Shown: one piece after another, positions 1 through 9,514 of the stretch
How the letters are laid out: the number at the start of each line of letters is the position of its first letter
How positions within the stretch are numbered: position 1 is the first letter of the stretch
From: Cupriavidus sp. WGlv3
GTDB lineage: Bacteria; Pseudomonadota; Gammaproteobacteria; Burkholderiales; Burkholderiaceae
Assembly: GCF_023952475.1 (NCBI RefSeq)
Contig: NZ_JALHRX010000028.1
Span: 1 to 50,462, forward strand
Reading direction: 5' to 3'
DNA length: 50,462 nt
Notes under the pieces: generated by a model
What the model was told of the DNA's origin: nothing
Database searches by the model: none
Seen by the model: only the letters and a program-made list of their open reading frames with translations
Position numbers and translations under genes: made by a program

Positions 1-639
<639 letters not shown>

Positions 640-651
640 CATGGCCTCCTG

Positions 652-1662
652 CTAGCGGGCACTGGCCAGCGCCACCGCGGTATCCAGCATGCGGTTGGAG
701 AAGCCCCATTCGTTGTCGTACCAGGCCGAGACCTTGACCAGCGTGCCGTTGACCTTGGTCAGGGTGGCGTCGAAGGTGGACGAAGCCGGGTTATGGTTGA
801 AATCCACCGAGACCAGCGGCGCCGCGTTGTAGTCCAGGATGCCCTTGAGCTCGCCCTGCGCCGCGGCCTTCAGGATGCCGTTCACTTCCTCGACGGTGGT
901 GGGCCGCGCGGCGACGAAGGACAGGTCGACCAGCGACACATTGATGGTCGGCACGCGCACCGCAAAGCCATCCAGCCGTCCGTCCAGTTCCGGCAACACC
1001 AGCCCCACCGCGGCGGCGGCGCCAGTCTTGGTGGGGATCATCGACATGGTGGCCGAGCGCGCGCGGCGCAGGTCTTCGTGGTAGACATCGGTCAGCACCT
1101 GGTCGTTGGTATAGGCATGCACCGTGGTCATCAGGCCGTTCACCACGCCCAGCTTTTCATGCAGCGGCTTGACCAGCGGCGCCAGGCAGTTGGTGGTGCA
1201 CGAGGCGTTGGAGATCACCGTGTCGGCCGCCTTCAGCACGTGGTGGTTCACGCCATAGACGATGGTGGCGTCGACGTCCTTGCCGCCGGGGGCGGAGATG
1301 ATCACCTTCTTCGCGCCGCCCTTCAGGTGGGCCGAGGCCTTGTCCTTGGTGGTAAAGAGGCCGGTGCATTCCATCACCACATCGACGCCCAGCTCGCCCC
1401 ACGGCAGTTCGGCGGGATTGCGCTGGGCCAGCACGCGGATGCGGTCGCCGTTGACGCGGAACGCATCGCCGTCGACCGCGACTTCGCCGGGAAAGCGCCC
1501 GTGGACGGTGTCGTACTGGGTCAGGTGGGCATTGGTCGCCGCGTTGCCGAGGTCGTTGATGGCGACGATCTCGATGTCGTGCCGCTTGCCGCCTTCATAG
1601 TGGGCGCGCAGCACATTGCGGCCGATGCGGCCATAGCCATTGATGGCAACCTTGATAGTCAT
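652..1662 (-). CDS. cbbG: Glyceraldehyde-3-phosphate dehydrogenase, CbbG
   Basis: Reduces 1,3-bisphosphoglycerate to glyceraldehyde 3-phosphate in the Calvin cycle (and the reverse in glycolysis). At 336 residues it is full length. The N-terminal Rossmann start INGYGRIGR (residues 7-15) and the active-site SNASCTTNC with the catalytic Cys at about residue 155 are intact. The C-terminal WYDNEWGFSNR signature is also present. Asp37 after the second beta strand suggests NAD preference, although cbb enzymes can be flexible, so cofactor choice is inference. The gene lies 58 bp after cbbZ and its stop codon runs into the cbbK ribosome-binding site. Confidence 0.96.
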   Translation of the reverse strand: MTIKVAINGYGRIGRNVLRAHYEGGKRHDIEIVAINDLGNAATNAHLTQYDTVHGRFPGEVAVDGDAFRVNGDRIRVLAQRNPAELPWGELGVDVVMECTGLFTTKDKASAHLKGGAKKVIISAPGGKDVDATIVYGVNHHVLKAADTVISNASCTTNCLAPLVKPLHEKLGVVNGLMTTVHAYTNDQVLTDVYHEDLRRARSATMSMIPTKTGAAAAVGLVLPELDGRLDGFAVRVPTINVSLVDLSFVAARPTTVEEVNGILKAAAQGELKGILDYNAAPLVSVDFNHNPASSTFDATLTKVNGTLVKVSAWYDNEWGFSNRMLDTAVALASAR

Positions 1663-1720
1663 GCTGTCTCCATGTCGTTGTCTTGAATCCTTGCGTGCGT
1701 GGCCCCGTACGGGCAGAAGT

Positions 1721-2434
1721 TCAGGCGGCTGGCGCCAGCCGTACCGGCGTCAGCAGCGCCGGCAATGCCTCGAGCGAATCGATCAGCGCATCCGGACCCA
1801 GCGCGGCCGGCCCGTCGCGGCCGGCGTAGCCATAGCGCACCAGGCAGACCGGCATGCCAGCCGCGCGGGCCGCCTGCACGTCCACCGGTGAATCCCCCAC
1901 CAGCACGCCGTGCGCGGGATCGACGTCGAGCAGGCGGCAGGCATGGCGCAGCGGCTCCGGATCCGGCTTCATCTGCGCAATCGAATCGCCGGCGACCAGC
2001 ACCTCCAGGTAGTCGGCCAGGCCGGTCATGGCCAGCAGCGGCACCGCCAGCGCGCGCGGCTTGTTGGTCACGCAGGCCAGGCGATAGCCCTCGCGCCGGA
2101 GCGCGGCGAGGCCGCTTTCCACGCCCGGAAACACGGTGCCGAGACGGCCATTGGTGTCGGCATAGTGGCGATGGAACAGCGCCACCGCGTCGGCGGCGTC
2201 GACGCGCGTGGCGAGTTGCGCGGTCTCGAGCACGCGCCGCACCAGGTTCGGCACGCCGCGCCCGATAAAGCCGGCCACGGTGTCGAACGGCAACGGTGGG
2301 CTGCCGAGATCGGCCAGCATCAGGCTGGCGGCGCCGACGATATCCGGCGCGCTGTCGACCAGCGTGCCGTCGAGGTCGATCAGCACCGCGGTGCAGGGCA
2401 TGGCATTGATGGAATGGATGGAGTGGGTAGTCAT
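1721..2434 (-). CDS. cbbZ: Phosphoglycolate phosphatase, CbbZ
   Basis: HAD-superfamily phosphatase that hydrolyses 2-phosphoglycolate, the toxic product of RuBisCO oxygenase activity, to glycolate. The 237-residue protein has HAD motif I as DLDGTLVDS, with nucleophile Asp20, motif II at VTNKP (about residue 120) and motif III/IV GDSPVDVQAA. An upstream in-frame extension exists, but the ATG at 2434 is chosen: it overlaps the cbbT stop by one base (TGATG), typical of translational coupling. This gives the usual family length. Position between cbbT and cbbG matches the known cbb order. Confidence 0.94.
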   Translation of the reverse strand: MTTHSIHSINAMPCTAVLIDLDGTLVDSAPDIVGAASLMLADLGSPPLPFDTVAGFIGRGVPNLVRRVLETAQLATRVDAADAVALFHRHYADTNGRLGTVFPGVESGLAALRREGYRLACVTNKPRALAVPLLAMTGLADYLEVLVAGDSIAQMKPDPEPLRHACRLLDVDPAHGVLVGDSPVDVQAARAAGMPVCLVRYGYAGRDGPAALGPDALIDSLEALPALLTPVRLAPAA

Positions 2435-4446
2435 CACGCATCCTCCAGCACGGCCAGCGCGGCCGCCGTGACATGGTCCGGTGTCAGGCCGAAATGCTGG
2501 TACAGCGCCTCGGCGGGCGCCGACTCGCCAAAGGTATCGAGGCCCAGCGCCCTGCCCCGCTCGCCCACCACGCCGCGCCAGAACCAGGTGCCGCCGGCTT
2601 CGATGCTGACGCGCGGCACGCCCGGCGGCAGCACCGCGTCGCGGTACGCCTCGTCCTGCGCGTAGAACAGCTCGACGCAGGGCATCGACACCACGCGGGC
2701 GGCGATGCCGGCGTCGGCCAGCTGCGCGGCCGCGCGCATCGCGATTTCCACTTCGGAGCCGGTGGCGACCAGCACCACGCGTGGTGCCGGTGCATCGCGC
2801 AAAACGTAGCCGCCGCGCGCGATCGCGTCGCGCTGCGCCGCATCGCGCGCGAACGGCGTCAGCGCCTGGCGCGACAGCACCAGGCAGGTCGGGCCGTCCT
2901 CGCGCCGCAGCGCGGCCAGCCAGGCGCACGCGGTTTCGGCGCCGTCGCAGGGGCGCCAGACCCGGTTGTTGGGAATCAGCCGCAGGCTGGCGGCGTGCTC
3001 CACCGGCTGGTGCGTGGGGCCGTCCTCGCCCAGGCCGATGGAGTCATGGGTCAGCACGTGGACCACGCGCAGGCGCATCAGCGCGGCCATGCGGATGGCG
3101 TTGCGCGAGTAGTCCGAGAAGGTCATGAAGGTGCCGCCGTAGGGGATCAGCCCGCCGTGCAGCGCAATGCCGTTCATGACCGCGGCCATGCCGAACTCGC
3201 GCACACCGTAGCTGACGTAGTTGCCATGGCCGGCATGGTTGACCCAGACCGAGGCCTTGACATTGGTCAGGTTGGAGCCGGTCAGGTCGGCCGAGCCGCC
3301 GAGCAAGTCGGGCAAGGCGGGCGTCAGCGCCTCCAGGCACAGCTGCGAGGCCTTGCGCGTGGCGAGCTTGTCTTGCAGCGGCGATGGCGAATCCAGCAGC
3401 GCCAGCAGTTGCGCATCGAAGCCCTCGGGCAGACGCCCGTGCACGCGCCGCACGAATGCATCGGCCAGTTCCGGGTAGGCGGCGCAATAGCCGGTGAAGC
3501 GCGCCTCCCATTCAGCCTCGCGCGCGGCGCCTTGCGCGCGCGCATCCCAGGCATCGGCCACGTCGGCCGGCACCGTGAACGGTGGCGCTTCCCAGCCCAG
3601 CGCGGCGCGCATCGCGGCGATCTCGGCCGCGCCCAGCGGCGCGCCATGCACGTCGTGGCCGCCGGCCTTGGCCGGCGCGCCCTGGCCGATCACGGTGCGG
3701 CAGCAGATCAGCGTGGGCCGGTCGCGCTCGGCCTTGGCCGCATGCAGCGCGGCATCGATGGCATGCGCGTCGTGCCCGTCGACGCCGGCGATCACATGCC
3801 AGCCGTAGGCGGCAAAGCGCTGCGGCGTGTCGTCGGCAAACCAGGCGGCCACGTCGCCGTCGATGGAAATGCCGTTGTCGTCGTACAGGCAGATCAGCTT
3901 GCCCAGCCTGAGCGTACCGGCCAGCGAAGCGGCCTCGTGGCTGAGCCCTTCCATCAGGCAGCCATCGCCGAGGAACACATAGGTGTGATGATCGACGATG
4001 TCGAAGCCGGGCCGGTTGAAGGTGGCGGCCAGCAGCTTTTCCGCCAACGCCATGCCGACGGCATTGGCCAGCCCCTGCCCCAGCGGCCCGGTGGTGGTCT
4101 CGATGCCGGGCGTCACGCCCACTTCAGGATGGCCCGGCGTGATTGCGTGCAGCTGGCGGAACTGCCGCAGCTGCGCCATCGGCAAGTCATAGCCGCTCAG
4201 GTGCAGCAGCGCATACAGCAGCATGGAGGCATGGCCGTTGGACAGCACGAAGCGGTCGCGGTCGGGCCAGGCCGGGTTGGCCGGGTTGTGGCGCAGGTGG
4301 CGCCGCCACAGGACTTCGGCCATCTCGGCCATGCCCATCGGTGCGCCGGGGTGGCCGGAGCTGGCCTGCTCCACCGCGTCGGCGGCGAGAAAGCGCAGCG
4401 CGTTGGCGCAGCGCGCCGCGGAGTCGATGCGTTCGGGTGCGTTCAT
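2434..4446 (-). CDS. cbbT: Transketolase, CbbT
   Basis: Thiamine-diphosphate enzyme that moves two-carbon units between sugar phosphates during RuBP regeneration. The 670-residue protein is normal length. SSGHPGAPMGMA lies near residue 30, the ThDP/Mg motif GDGCLMEGLSHE near 165, and the Pyr-domain stretch THDSIGLGEDGPTHQP near 475. The C-terminal transketolase domain ends at EDA. The start is 9 bp downstream of the cbbP stop and the stop overlaps the cbbZ start, so it sits inside the operon. No anomaly was seen. Confidence 0.97.
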   Translation of the reverse strand: MNAPERIDSAARCANALRFLAADAVEQASSGHPGAPMGMAEMAEVLWRRHLRHNPANPAWPDRDRFVLSNGHASMLLYALLHLSGYDLPMAQLRQFRQLHAITPGHPEVGVTPGIETTTGPLGQGLANAVGMALAEKLLAATFNRPGFDIVDHHTYVFLGDGCLMEGLSHEAASLAGTLRLGKLICLYDDNGISIDGDVAAWFADDTPQRFAAYGWHVIAGVDGHDAHAIDAALHAAKAERDRPTLICCRTVIGQGAPAKAGGHDVHGAPLGAAEIAAMRAALGWEAPPFTVPADVADAWDARAQGAAREAEWEARFTGYCAAYPELADAFVRRVHGRLPEGFDAQLLALLDSPSPLQDKLATRKASQLCLEALTPALPDLLGGSADLTGSNLTNVKASVWVNHAGHGNYVSYGVREFGMAAVMNGIALHGGLIPYGGTFMTFSDYSRNAIRMAALMRLRVVHVLTHDSIGLGEDGPTHQPVEHAASLRLIPNNRVWRPCDGAETACAWLAALRREDGPTCLVLSRQALTPFARDAAQRDAIARGGYVLRDAPAPRVVLVATGSEVEIAMRAAAQLADAGIAARVVSMPCVELFYAQDEAYRDAVLPPGVPRVSIEAGGTWFWRGVVGERGRALGLDTFGESAPAEALYQHFGLTPDHVTAAALAVLEDA

Positions 4447-4455
4447 CTCGGCTCC

Positions 4456-5334
4456 TTACTGGGTCGCGCGCTTGCGGCGTTCCATCATGCGCAGCACGAA
4501 GGGCGTGAAGATCAGCTGCATGGCCAGTTCCATCTTGCCGCCCGGGACCACGATGGTGTTGGCGCGCGACATGAAGGAGTCGTGGATCATGCTCAGCAGG
4601 TACTGGAAGTCGATCCCCTTCGGGTTGGCAAAGCGGATCACCACCATGCTTTCATCGGGCGCGGGAATTTCGCGCGCGATAAAGGGGTTGGAGGTGTCCA
4701 CGCACGGCACCCGCTGGAAGTTTACGTGCGTGCGCGAGAACTGCGGGCAGATGTAGTTCACGTAGTCCGGCATACGGCGCAGGATGGTGTCGGTCACGGC
4801 CTCGGTCGAGTAGCCGCGCTGCTTCTTGTCGCGCCACAGCTTCTGGATCCACTCCAGGTTGATCACCGGCACCACGCCGATCAGCAGGTTGGGATACCGC
4901 GCGACATTGACCTCGTCGGTCACCACGCCGCCGTGCAAACCCTCGTAAAACAGCAGATCGGTGTCTTCCGGCAAGGGCTCCCACTGCGTGAAGGTGCCGG
5001 GCTCCTGCCCGAACGGTGCCGCTTCCTCCGGGCTGTGCAGGTAGTGCCGGTGCATGCCGGTGCCGGTTTCCGAATAGGAGCGGAACAGCCCCTCCAGCTC
5101 ACGGAACAGGTTGTTCTCTTCGCCGAAGTGGCTGAAGTTCATGTTGCCGGTGCGCTCGGCCTCGGCCATCTTGATCTTCATCTCGGCGCGGTCGTAGCGG
5201 TGGAAGCTGTCGCCTTCGATCACCACCGACTTCACGCCCTCGCGCCGGAAGATGTTTTCGAAGGTACGGGTCACCGAGGTGGTGCCTGCGCCCGAAGAGC
5301 CAGTGATGGCGATGATGGGATAACGTTCTGACAT
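4456..5334 (-). CDS. cbbP: Phosphoribulokinase, CbbP
   Basis: Phosphorylates ribulose 5-phosphate to ribulose 1,5-bisphosphate, one of the two reactions unique to the Calvin cycle. The 292-residue protein has the bacterial PRK P-loop GSSGAGTTSV at residues 12-21 (TT rather than the usual KT, normal for this family). VVIEGDSFH follows near 42 and FYEGLHGG near 120. The ATG at 5334 gives the canonical bacterial length; the frame stays open upstream but would add 37 residues overlapping cbbF. It lies 10 bp after cbbF and 9 bp before cbbT. Confidence 0.96.
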   Translation of the reverse strand: MSERYPIIAITGSSGAGTTSVTRTFENIFRREGVKSVVIEGDSFHRYDRAEMKIKMAEAERTGNMNFSHFGEENNLFRELEGLFRSYSETGTGMHRHYLHSPEEAAPFGQEPGTFTQWEPLPEDTDLLFYEGLHGGVVTDEVNVARYPNLLIGVVPVINLEWIQKLWRDKKQRGYSTEAVTDTILRRMPDYVNYICPQFSRTHVNFQRVPCVDTSNPFIAREIPAPDESMVVIRFANPKGIDFQYLLSMIHDSFMSRANTIVVPGGKMELAMQLIFTPFVLRMMERRKRATQ

Positions 5335-5344
5335 GGCAGGTGCC

Positions 5345-6439
5345 TCAGGCGGACGCGCGGAACAGGCTGCGCTCGTTGAACAGGGGATTGGGAAGCTCGG
5401 GGTCGGTCTGCTCGTTGTGGTAACGCTCGATCCGCTCCACTTCATGGCGCGAGCCGAAGATCACGCCGATGCGCTGGTGCAGCGCGCCGGGCGCCACCGA
5501 CATCAGCGCCTGGCGCCCGGTGCTGGCGCGCCCGCCGGCCTGCTCCATCAGGAACGCGACCGGGTTGGCTTCATAGAGCAGGCGCAATCGCCCCGGCCTG
5601 GCGGGATCCCTGGTATCGCGCGGGTACATGAAGACGCCGCCGCGCATCAGGATGCGGTGGGCCTCGGCCACCATCGACGCGATCCAGCGCATGTTGAAAT
5701 CCTTGCCGCGCGGCCCGGTCTGGCCGGCCAGGCACTCCGACACGTATTGCTTGATGGGCGCCTCCCAGAAGCGGCTGTTGGAGGCGTTGATGGCGAATTC
5801 CCGGGTATCGGCGGGCACGCGCAAGTCCGGGTGGGTGAGGAAGAACTCGCCCAGGTTGGGATCCAGCGTGAAGCCATTGACGCCGTTGCCCACCGTCAGC
5901 ACCAGCATGGTGGTGGGACCATAGAGCGCGTAGCCCGCCGCCACCTGCGCCGTGCCGGGCTGCAGGAAGGACTGCTCGGTGACGTCGGCGGTGCCCTCCG
6001 GCGCACGCAGCACCGAGAAGATGCTGCCCACCGAGACATTGACGTCGATGTTGGAGGAGCCATCGAGCGGATCGAACACCAGCAGGTACTTGCCGCGCGG
6101 GTAGTGCGACGGGATCTGGTACGGCGCCTCCATTTCTTCCGAGGCCATGCCGGCGAGGTACCCGCCCCACTCGTTGACGCGCAGGAAGGTGTCATTGCTG
6201 AGCACGTCCAGCTTCTGCTGCACCTCGCCCTGCACGTTGATGGCGGCGCCGGCTGCGTCGGGGCCGCCGGCCCTTCCGTGCAGGCCGCCCAGCGCGCCGA
6301 AGGCCACGGCGCGCGCAATCTCCTTGCAGGCCATGGCGACATTGAGGATCAGGCCGTTGAAGCCGCCGCTGGCGTCCGGGTAGCGGCGGCGCTGCTCGAT
6401 CAGGAACTGCGTCAGGGTCATCCTTTGCACTTCAGGCAT
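5345..6439 (-). CDS. cbbF: Fructose-1,6-bisphosphatase class I, CbbF
   Basis: Dephosphorylates fructose 1,6-bisphosphate (and in autotrophs often sedoheptulose 1,7-bisphosphate) for RuBP regeneration. The protein is 364 residues. The class I metal-binding motif LVFDPLDGSSNIDVNVSVGSIF lies near residues 120-141 in two blocks, and GGVFMYPRD with NPVAFLMEQAGGRAS near 265-310 forms the substrate site. AGAGGAGA about 8 bases upstream supports the start. A 52-bp gap separates it from cbbE, the largest spacer in this part of the operon apart from the ones around cbbS. Confidence 0.95.
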   Translation of the reverse strand: MPEVQRMTLTQFLIEQRRRYPDASGGFNGLILNVAMACKEIARAVAFGALGGLHGRAGGPDAAGAAINVQGEVQQKLDVLSNDTFLRVNEWGGYLAGMASEEMEAPYQIPSHYPRGKYLLVFDPLDGSSNIDVNVSVGSIFSVLRAPEGTADVTEQSFLQPGTAQVAAGYALYGPTTMLVLTVGNGVNGFTLDPNLGEFFLTHPDLRVPADTREFAINASNSRFWEAPIKQYVSECLAGQTGPRGKDFNMRWIASMVAEAHRILMRGGVFMYPRDTRDPARPGRLRLLYEANPVAFLMEQAGGRASTGRQALMSVAPGALHQRIGVIFGSRHEVERIERYHNEQTDPELPNPLFNERSLFRASA

Positions 6440-6491
6440 GACAGGTCTCCTCTGGATTGGCTATGTGTTCTTGTGGGGTGCCGCATGCCCG

Positions 6492-7193
6492 CTACGTGGC
6501 GGCGGCCTCGCGCAGGCGCCGCAGGATGCCCGCGTAGCCGCCGTCGACATCCGGCGCGCCGAACACGGCGCTGCCGGCGACGAAGGTGTCGGCCCCCGCG
6601 CGCGCGATTTCGGCAATGTTGTCGGCCTTGACGCCGCCATCGATCTCCAGCCAGACCGGCCGCCCGCCGGCGGCCTGCTGCCGGTCGATGCGCGCGCGCA
6701 CCTGGCGCACCTTGTCGAGCACGCCGGGGATGAAGGCCTGGCCGCCGAAGCCAGGGTTCACGCTCATCAGCAGCACCAGGTCGAGCTGCTCCAGCGTGTG
6801 GTCCAGCCAGCCCAGCGGCGTGGCCGGGTTGAGCACCAGGCCAGCCCTGCAGCCGTGGTCGTGGATCAGCCCGATGGTGCGGTCCACGTGGCGGCTCGCT
6901 TCCGGGTGGAAACTGATGATCCCTGCGCCGGCGCGGGCGAAAAGCGGGATCAGTGCGTCCACCGGCTCCACCATCAGGTGCACGTCGATGGGAATGGAAA
7001 CCAATGGCCGGATCGCCTCGCATACCATCGGCCCGATGGTCAGGTTGGGCACGTAGTGGTTGTCCATCACGTCGAAGTGGATCAGGTCCGCGCCGCCGGC
7101 CTCGACCGCGCACACCTCTTCGCCCAGCCGCGCAAAATCCGCCGACAGGATGGACGGCGCGAGGCGGACGGCCCGTTGGTCGTTGCTATGCAT
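6492..7193 (-). CDS. cbbE: Ribulose-phosphate 3-epimerase, CbbE
   Basis: Interconverts xylulose 5-phosphate and ribulose 5-phosphate in the TIM-barrel epimerase family. The 233-residue protein has LAPSILSADFARLG near residue 11, the metal-ligand stretches HFDVMDNHYVPN and DVHLMVEP, and a C-terminal WLEIDGGVK phosphate-binding region. ATG at 7193 follows the cbbY stop by a single base, indicating coupled translation; longer in-frame starts would run deep into cbbY. Length and neighbours fit the cbb gene rather than a housekeeping rpe. Confidence 0.95.
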   Translation of the reverse strand: MHSNDQRAVRLAPSILSADFARLGEEVCAVEAGGADLIHFDVMDNHYVPNLTIGPMVCEAIRPLVSIPIDVHLMVEPVDALIPLFARAGAGIISFHPEASRHVDRTIGLIHDHGCRAGLVLNPATPLGWLDHTLEQLDLVLLMSVNPGFGGQAFIPGVLDKVRQVRARIDRQQAAGGRPVWLEIDGGVKADNIAEIARAGADTFVAGSAVFGAPDVDGGYAGILRRLREAAAT

Positions 7194-7194
7194 G

Positions 7195-7959
7195 TCAGGC
7201 TGCCTCGAACAGGGTGCCGCGATGCCAGTTGCGCAGTGCGCCCAGGTCAACCCAGCGCTGCGCCGCGCCCGGCAGCTGCTGCGGCAGCGGCTGCCCCGGA
7301 TCGCCCAGGTGCGGCAGCACCAGCAGCGCGCCGTCGAAGCGCTCGTGCGCGGTGTAAGCGCTGGGTGTGACCAGGGTGGCAATGCCGGCCGCCTGCGCGG
7401 CACGCAGTCCGTTCTCCGAATCCTCGATCGCCACGCAGTCCCCGGCTTCCAGGCCGAGGCGTTCCAGCACGGCCAGGTAGACATCCGGCGCCGGCTTCTT
7501 GATGGCGGTGGTGCCGGCGTTGCCGATCGCGGCAAAACGATCGCGCCAGTGCCGGCCCAGCGGCACCCGCAGCAGCGCTTCGAGATTGGCCGGCGTGGTG
7601 GTGGTGGCAATGGCGATGGGCACGCCCGCGCGGCCGGCCTCGTCGATCAGCCGGGCAATGCCCGGGCGCAGCGGCAGCTGGCCGCTGCCGACCAGTTCGG
7701 CGTAATGGCGGGTCTTGACGGCATGCACCGCGTCGATCGTTTCCGCGACCTTGCAACCGCGCGCCTCTTCCGGGTCGACCATGCGCCAGTAATGCAGCAG
7801 CCGCTCCTTGCCGCCGGCCACCCTGAGCAGGCGCGTGTAGAGGGCTTCGTCCCAGCACCAGTCCAGGCCGACTTCGGCAAAGGCGGCATTGAAGGCCCGC
7901 AGGTGCGCGCGCTCGGTATCGGCAAGCGTGCCGTCGACATCGAAGATCAGGGCTTTCAT
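7195..7959 (-). CDS. cbbY: HAD-family phosphatase CbbY
   Basis: The 254-residue HAD hydrolase starts with motif I as FDVDGTLADTE (nucleophile Asp7); motif II is ATTTTPAN near 140 and motif III/IV is AIEDSENGLRAA near 190. CbbY proteins of this type have been shown in other autotrophs to hydrolyse xylulose 1,5-bisphosphate, a RuBisCO misfire inhibitor. That activity here is inference from the family. It starts 3 bp after cbbX and precedes cbbE by one base. Confidence 0.92.
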   Translation of the reverse strand: MKALIFDVDGTLADTERAHLRAFNAAFAEVGLDWCWDEALYTRLLRVAGGKERLLHYWRMVDPEEARGCKVAETIDAVHAVKTRHYAELVGSGQLPLRPGIARLIDEAGRAGVPIAIATTTTPANLEALLRVPLGRHWRDRFAAIGNAGTTAIKKPAPDVYLAVLERLGLEAGDCVAIEDSENGLRAAQAAGIATLVTPSAYTAHERFDGALLVLPHLGDPGQPLPQQLPGAAQRWVDLGALRNWHRGTLFEAA

Positions 7960-7962
7960 GGC

Positions 7963-8886
7963 TTACTCCGCGGCCTGAGGCTGCGAGAACACGCGGCTGG
8001 CGAGCAGGTCGCCGGCGGTGATGGTGGTCAGGGCACGGTCGTCCACCGCCGTGCCGGGCTGGTCCAGCAGGCGCGAGGCATGGCGCAGACGCGCGCGGTC
8101 GAGCGCATTGCGCACGCTGCGCGCATTGGCGAAATGCGGTTGCGCCATGCGCCGGGCCAGGTAGTCGGCAAACACGGCCCGGCTGTCGTCGTCGAACTGG
8201 TACTGCATCTCGTCGAGCATCAGCCCGGCGATGCGGCGCAGCTCGTCGAGCTGGTAGTCGGGGAAATCGATATGGTGGGCAACGCGCGACGACATGCCCG
8301 GGTTGGACTCGAAGAAGCGGTCCATGCGGTCCTTGTAGCCGGCCAGGATCACCACCAGGTCTTCGCGGTGGTTCTCCATCACCTGCAGCAGGATCTCGAT
8401 CGCCTCCTGGCCATAGTCGCGCTCGTTCTCCGGGCGGTAGAGGTAGTAGGCCTCGTCGATGAACAGCACCCCGCCCATGGCCTTCTTCAGGATCTCCTTG
8501 GTCTTGGGCGCGGTATGGCCGATGTACTGGCCGACCAGGTCGTCGCGGGTCACCGCCACCAGGTGGCCGCGCCGCACGTAGCCCAGCTGGTGCAGGATCT
8601 GCGCCATGCGCATGGCCACGGTGGTCTTGCCGGTGCCGGGATTGCCGGTGAAGCACATGTGCAGGCTGGGCGCGCCCGCGCTGAAGCCGCGCGCGGCGCG
8701 CAGCTTGTCCACCAGCAGCAAGGCGGCGATATCGCGGATGCGCGCCTTCACCGGCTTCAGCCCGATCAGCTCGCGGTCGAGCTGGGCCAGCAGTTCGGTG
8801 ATGCCCGAGCTGGCCAGCGATTCGGCAAGAGAGCCGGGCGCGGCTGCGGGAGGCTGCAGCGGCGCAATGGTTTCGGGTGCGGACAT
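7963..8886 (-). CDS. cbbX: Red-type RuBisCO activase CbbX (AAA+ ATPase)
   Basis: AAA+ remodelling enzyme that pulls inhibitory sugar phosphates out of form IC/ID RuBisCO. The 307-residue protein carries Walker A GNPGTGKT at residues 81-88, Walker B LFIDEA at 141-146, and the pore-loop region YIGHT near 121. A C-terminal helical domain follows. Its pairing with form I red-type cbbL and cbbS is the standard arrangement. A 160-bp spacer with a strong hairpin separates it from cbbS, so its level may be set below that of RuBisCO. Confidence 0.95.
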   Translation of the reverse strand: MSAPETIAPLQPPAAAPGSLAESLASSGITELLAQLDRELIGLKPVKARIRDIAALLLVDKLRAARGFSAGAPSLHMCFTGNPGTGKTTVAMRMAQILHQLGYVRRGHLVAVTRDDLVGQYIGHTAPKTKEILKKAMGGVLFIDEAYYLYRPENERDYGQEAIEILLQVMENHREDLVVILAGYKDRMDRFFESNPGMSSRVAHHIDFPDYQLDELRRIAGLMLDEMQYQFDDDSRAVFADYLARRMAQPHFANARSVRNALDRARLRHASRLLDQPGTAVDDRALTTITAGDLLASRVFSQPQAAE

Positions 8887-9006
8887 GACGGCTCCCTGAG
8901 AGTCAATCGATCAATCGGTTCGCAAAATTCGAGGCGCAGCGTCCCCCCGGCGCGCGGCGATCAGGCCGCGCGGCCGCGGGAGTGCAGCGTCAGGAAATCA
9001 CTGGCG

Positions 9007-9027
9007 GCAGCGCCGTGGCGGCGCTGC
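9007..9027. terminator. Hairpin in the cbbS-cbbX spacer
   Basis: Perfect 9-bp inverted repeat GCAGCGCCG / CGGCGCTGC around the 3-base loop TGG (plus-strand reading), 20 bp after the cbbS stop. There is no clear T-run after it, so it is either an mRNA-stabilising or an attenuating structure rather than a textbook terminator. Premature termination downstream of cbbS has been reported for the Ralstonia eutropha cbb operon, which fits this location. Confidence 0.55.
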
Positions 9028-9046
9028 GCGGCTCAGCCGGTGCCGC

Positions 9047-9466
9047 TCAGTAGCGGCTGCCCTCGGGCCGGGCCTGCACCGCGTAGCTCTCGATCGAGTA
9101 GCGCAGCGTGCGGCCCGGCTCTTCCTGCCGCACCAGGCGGAAGCCCGGCTCGTCGGCGGGACGATTGACGATGAACGACATCACCACCGATTCCACCGTA
9201 TGCGTCGAGTCGAAGGCCGTGACGCGGATGTAGTGGTTGGGGAAGGTGCTGCGCGCGTTGTTGATCTCCAGCAGGATGCCGGCGGCATCGCGCAGGTCGA
9301 ACATCGGCAGCCCGAACATCTCCCAGTAGGTGTTGCGCGGATGCGGGTCGTCGGTGTACTCGATGCCGACCGCCCAGCCTTTGTTCAGGCAGTATTCGAG
9401 TTGCTTCGTGATCTGCTCGTCAGTCAGTTCGGGCAGGAAGGAAAAGGTGCCTTGAGTGATACGCAT
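9047..9466 (-). CDS. cbbS: RuBisCO small subunit, form IC, CbbS
   Basis: Small subunit of the L8S8 RuBisCO. The protein is 139 residues, longer than green-type small subunits, as expected for red-type enzymes with a C-terminal extension. It opens with MRITQGTFSFLPELTDEQI. The GWAVGIEYTDDPHPRNTYWEMFGLP region near 32-56 and the RVTAFDSTHTVES region near 85 are characteristic. It follows cbbL by 48 bp and must be expressed with it. No anomaly was seen. Confidence 0.96.
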   Translation of the reverse strand: MRITQGTFSFLPELTDEQITKQLEYCLNKGWAVGIEYTDDPHPRNTYWEMFGLPMFDLRDAAGILLEINNARSTFPNHYIRVTAFDSTHTVESVVMSFIVNRPADEPGFRLVRQEEPGRTLRYSIESYAVQARPEGSRY

Positions 9467-9514
9467 GATGTCCTCTCGTTCTGTGGTGTTCGCGGTGGTG
9501 GCATCCAGCCAGGG

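Noticed and set aside
2473..5331. A very long open frame antisense to cbbT and cbbP
   Set aside because: GC-rich genes leave long open antisense frames; composition is His/Arg/Gln-rich with no motif, and the sense strand encodes certain enzymes.
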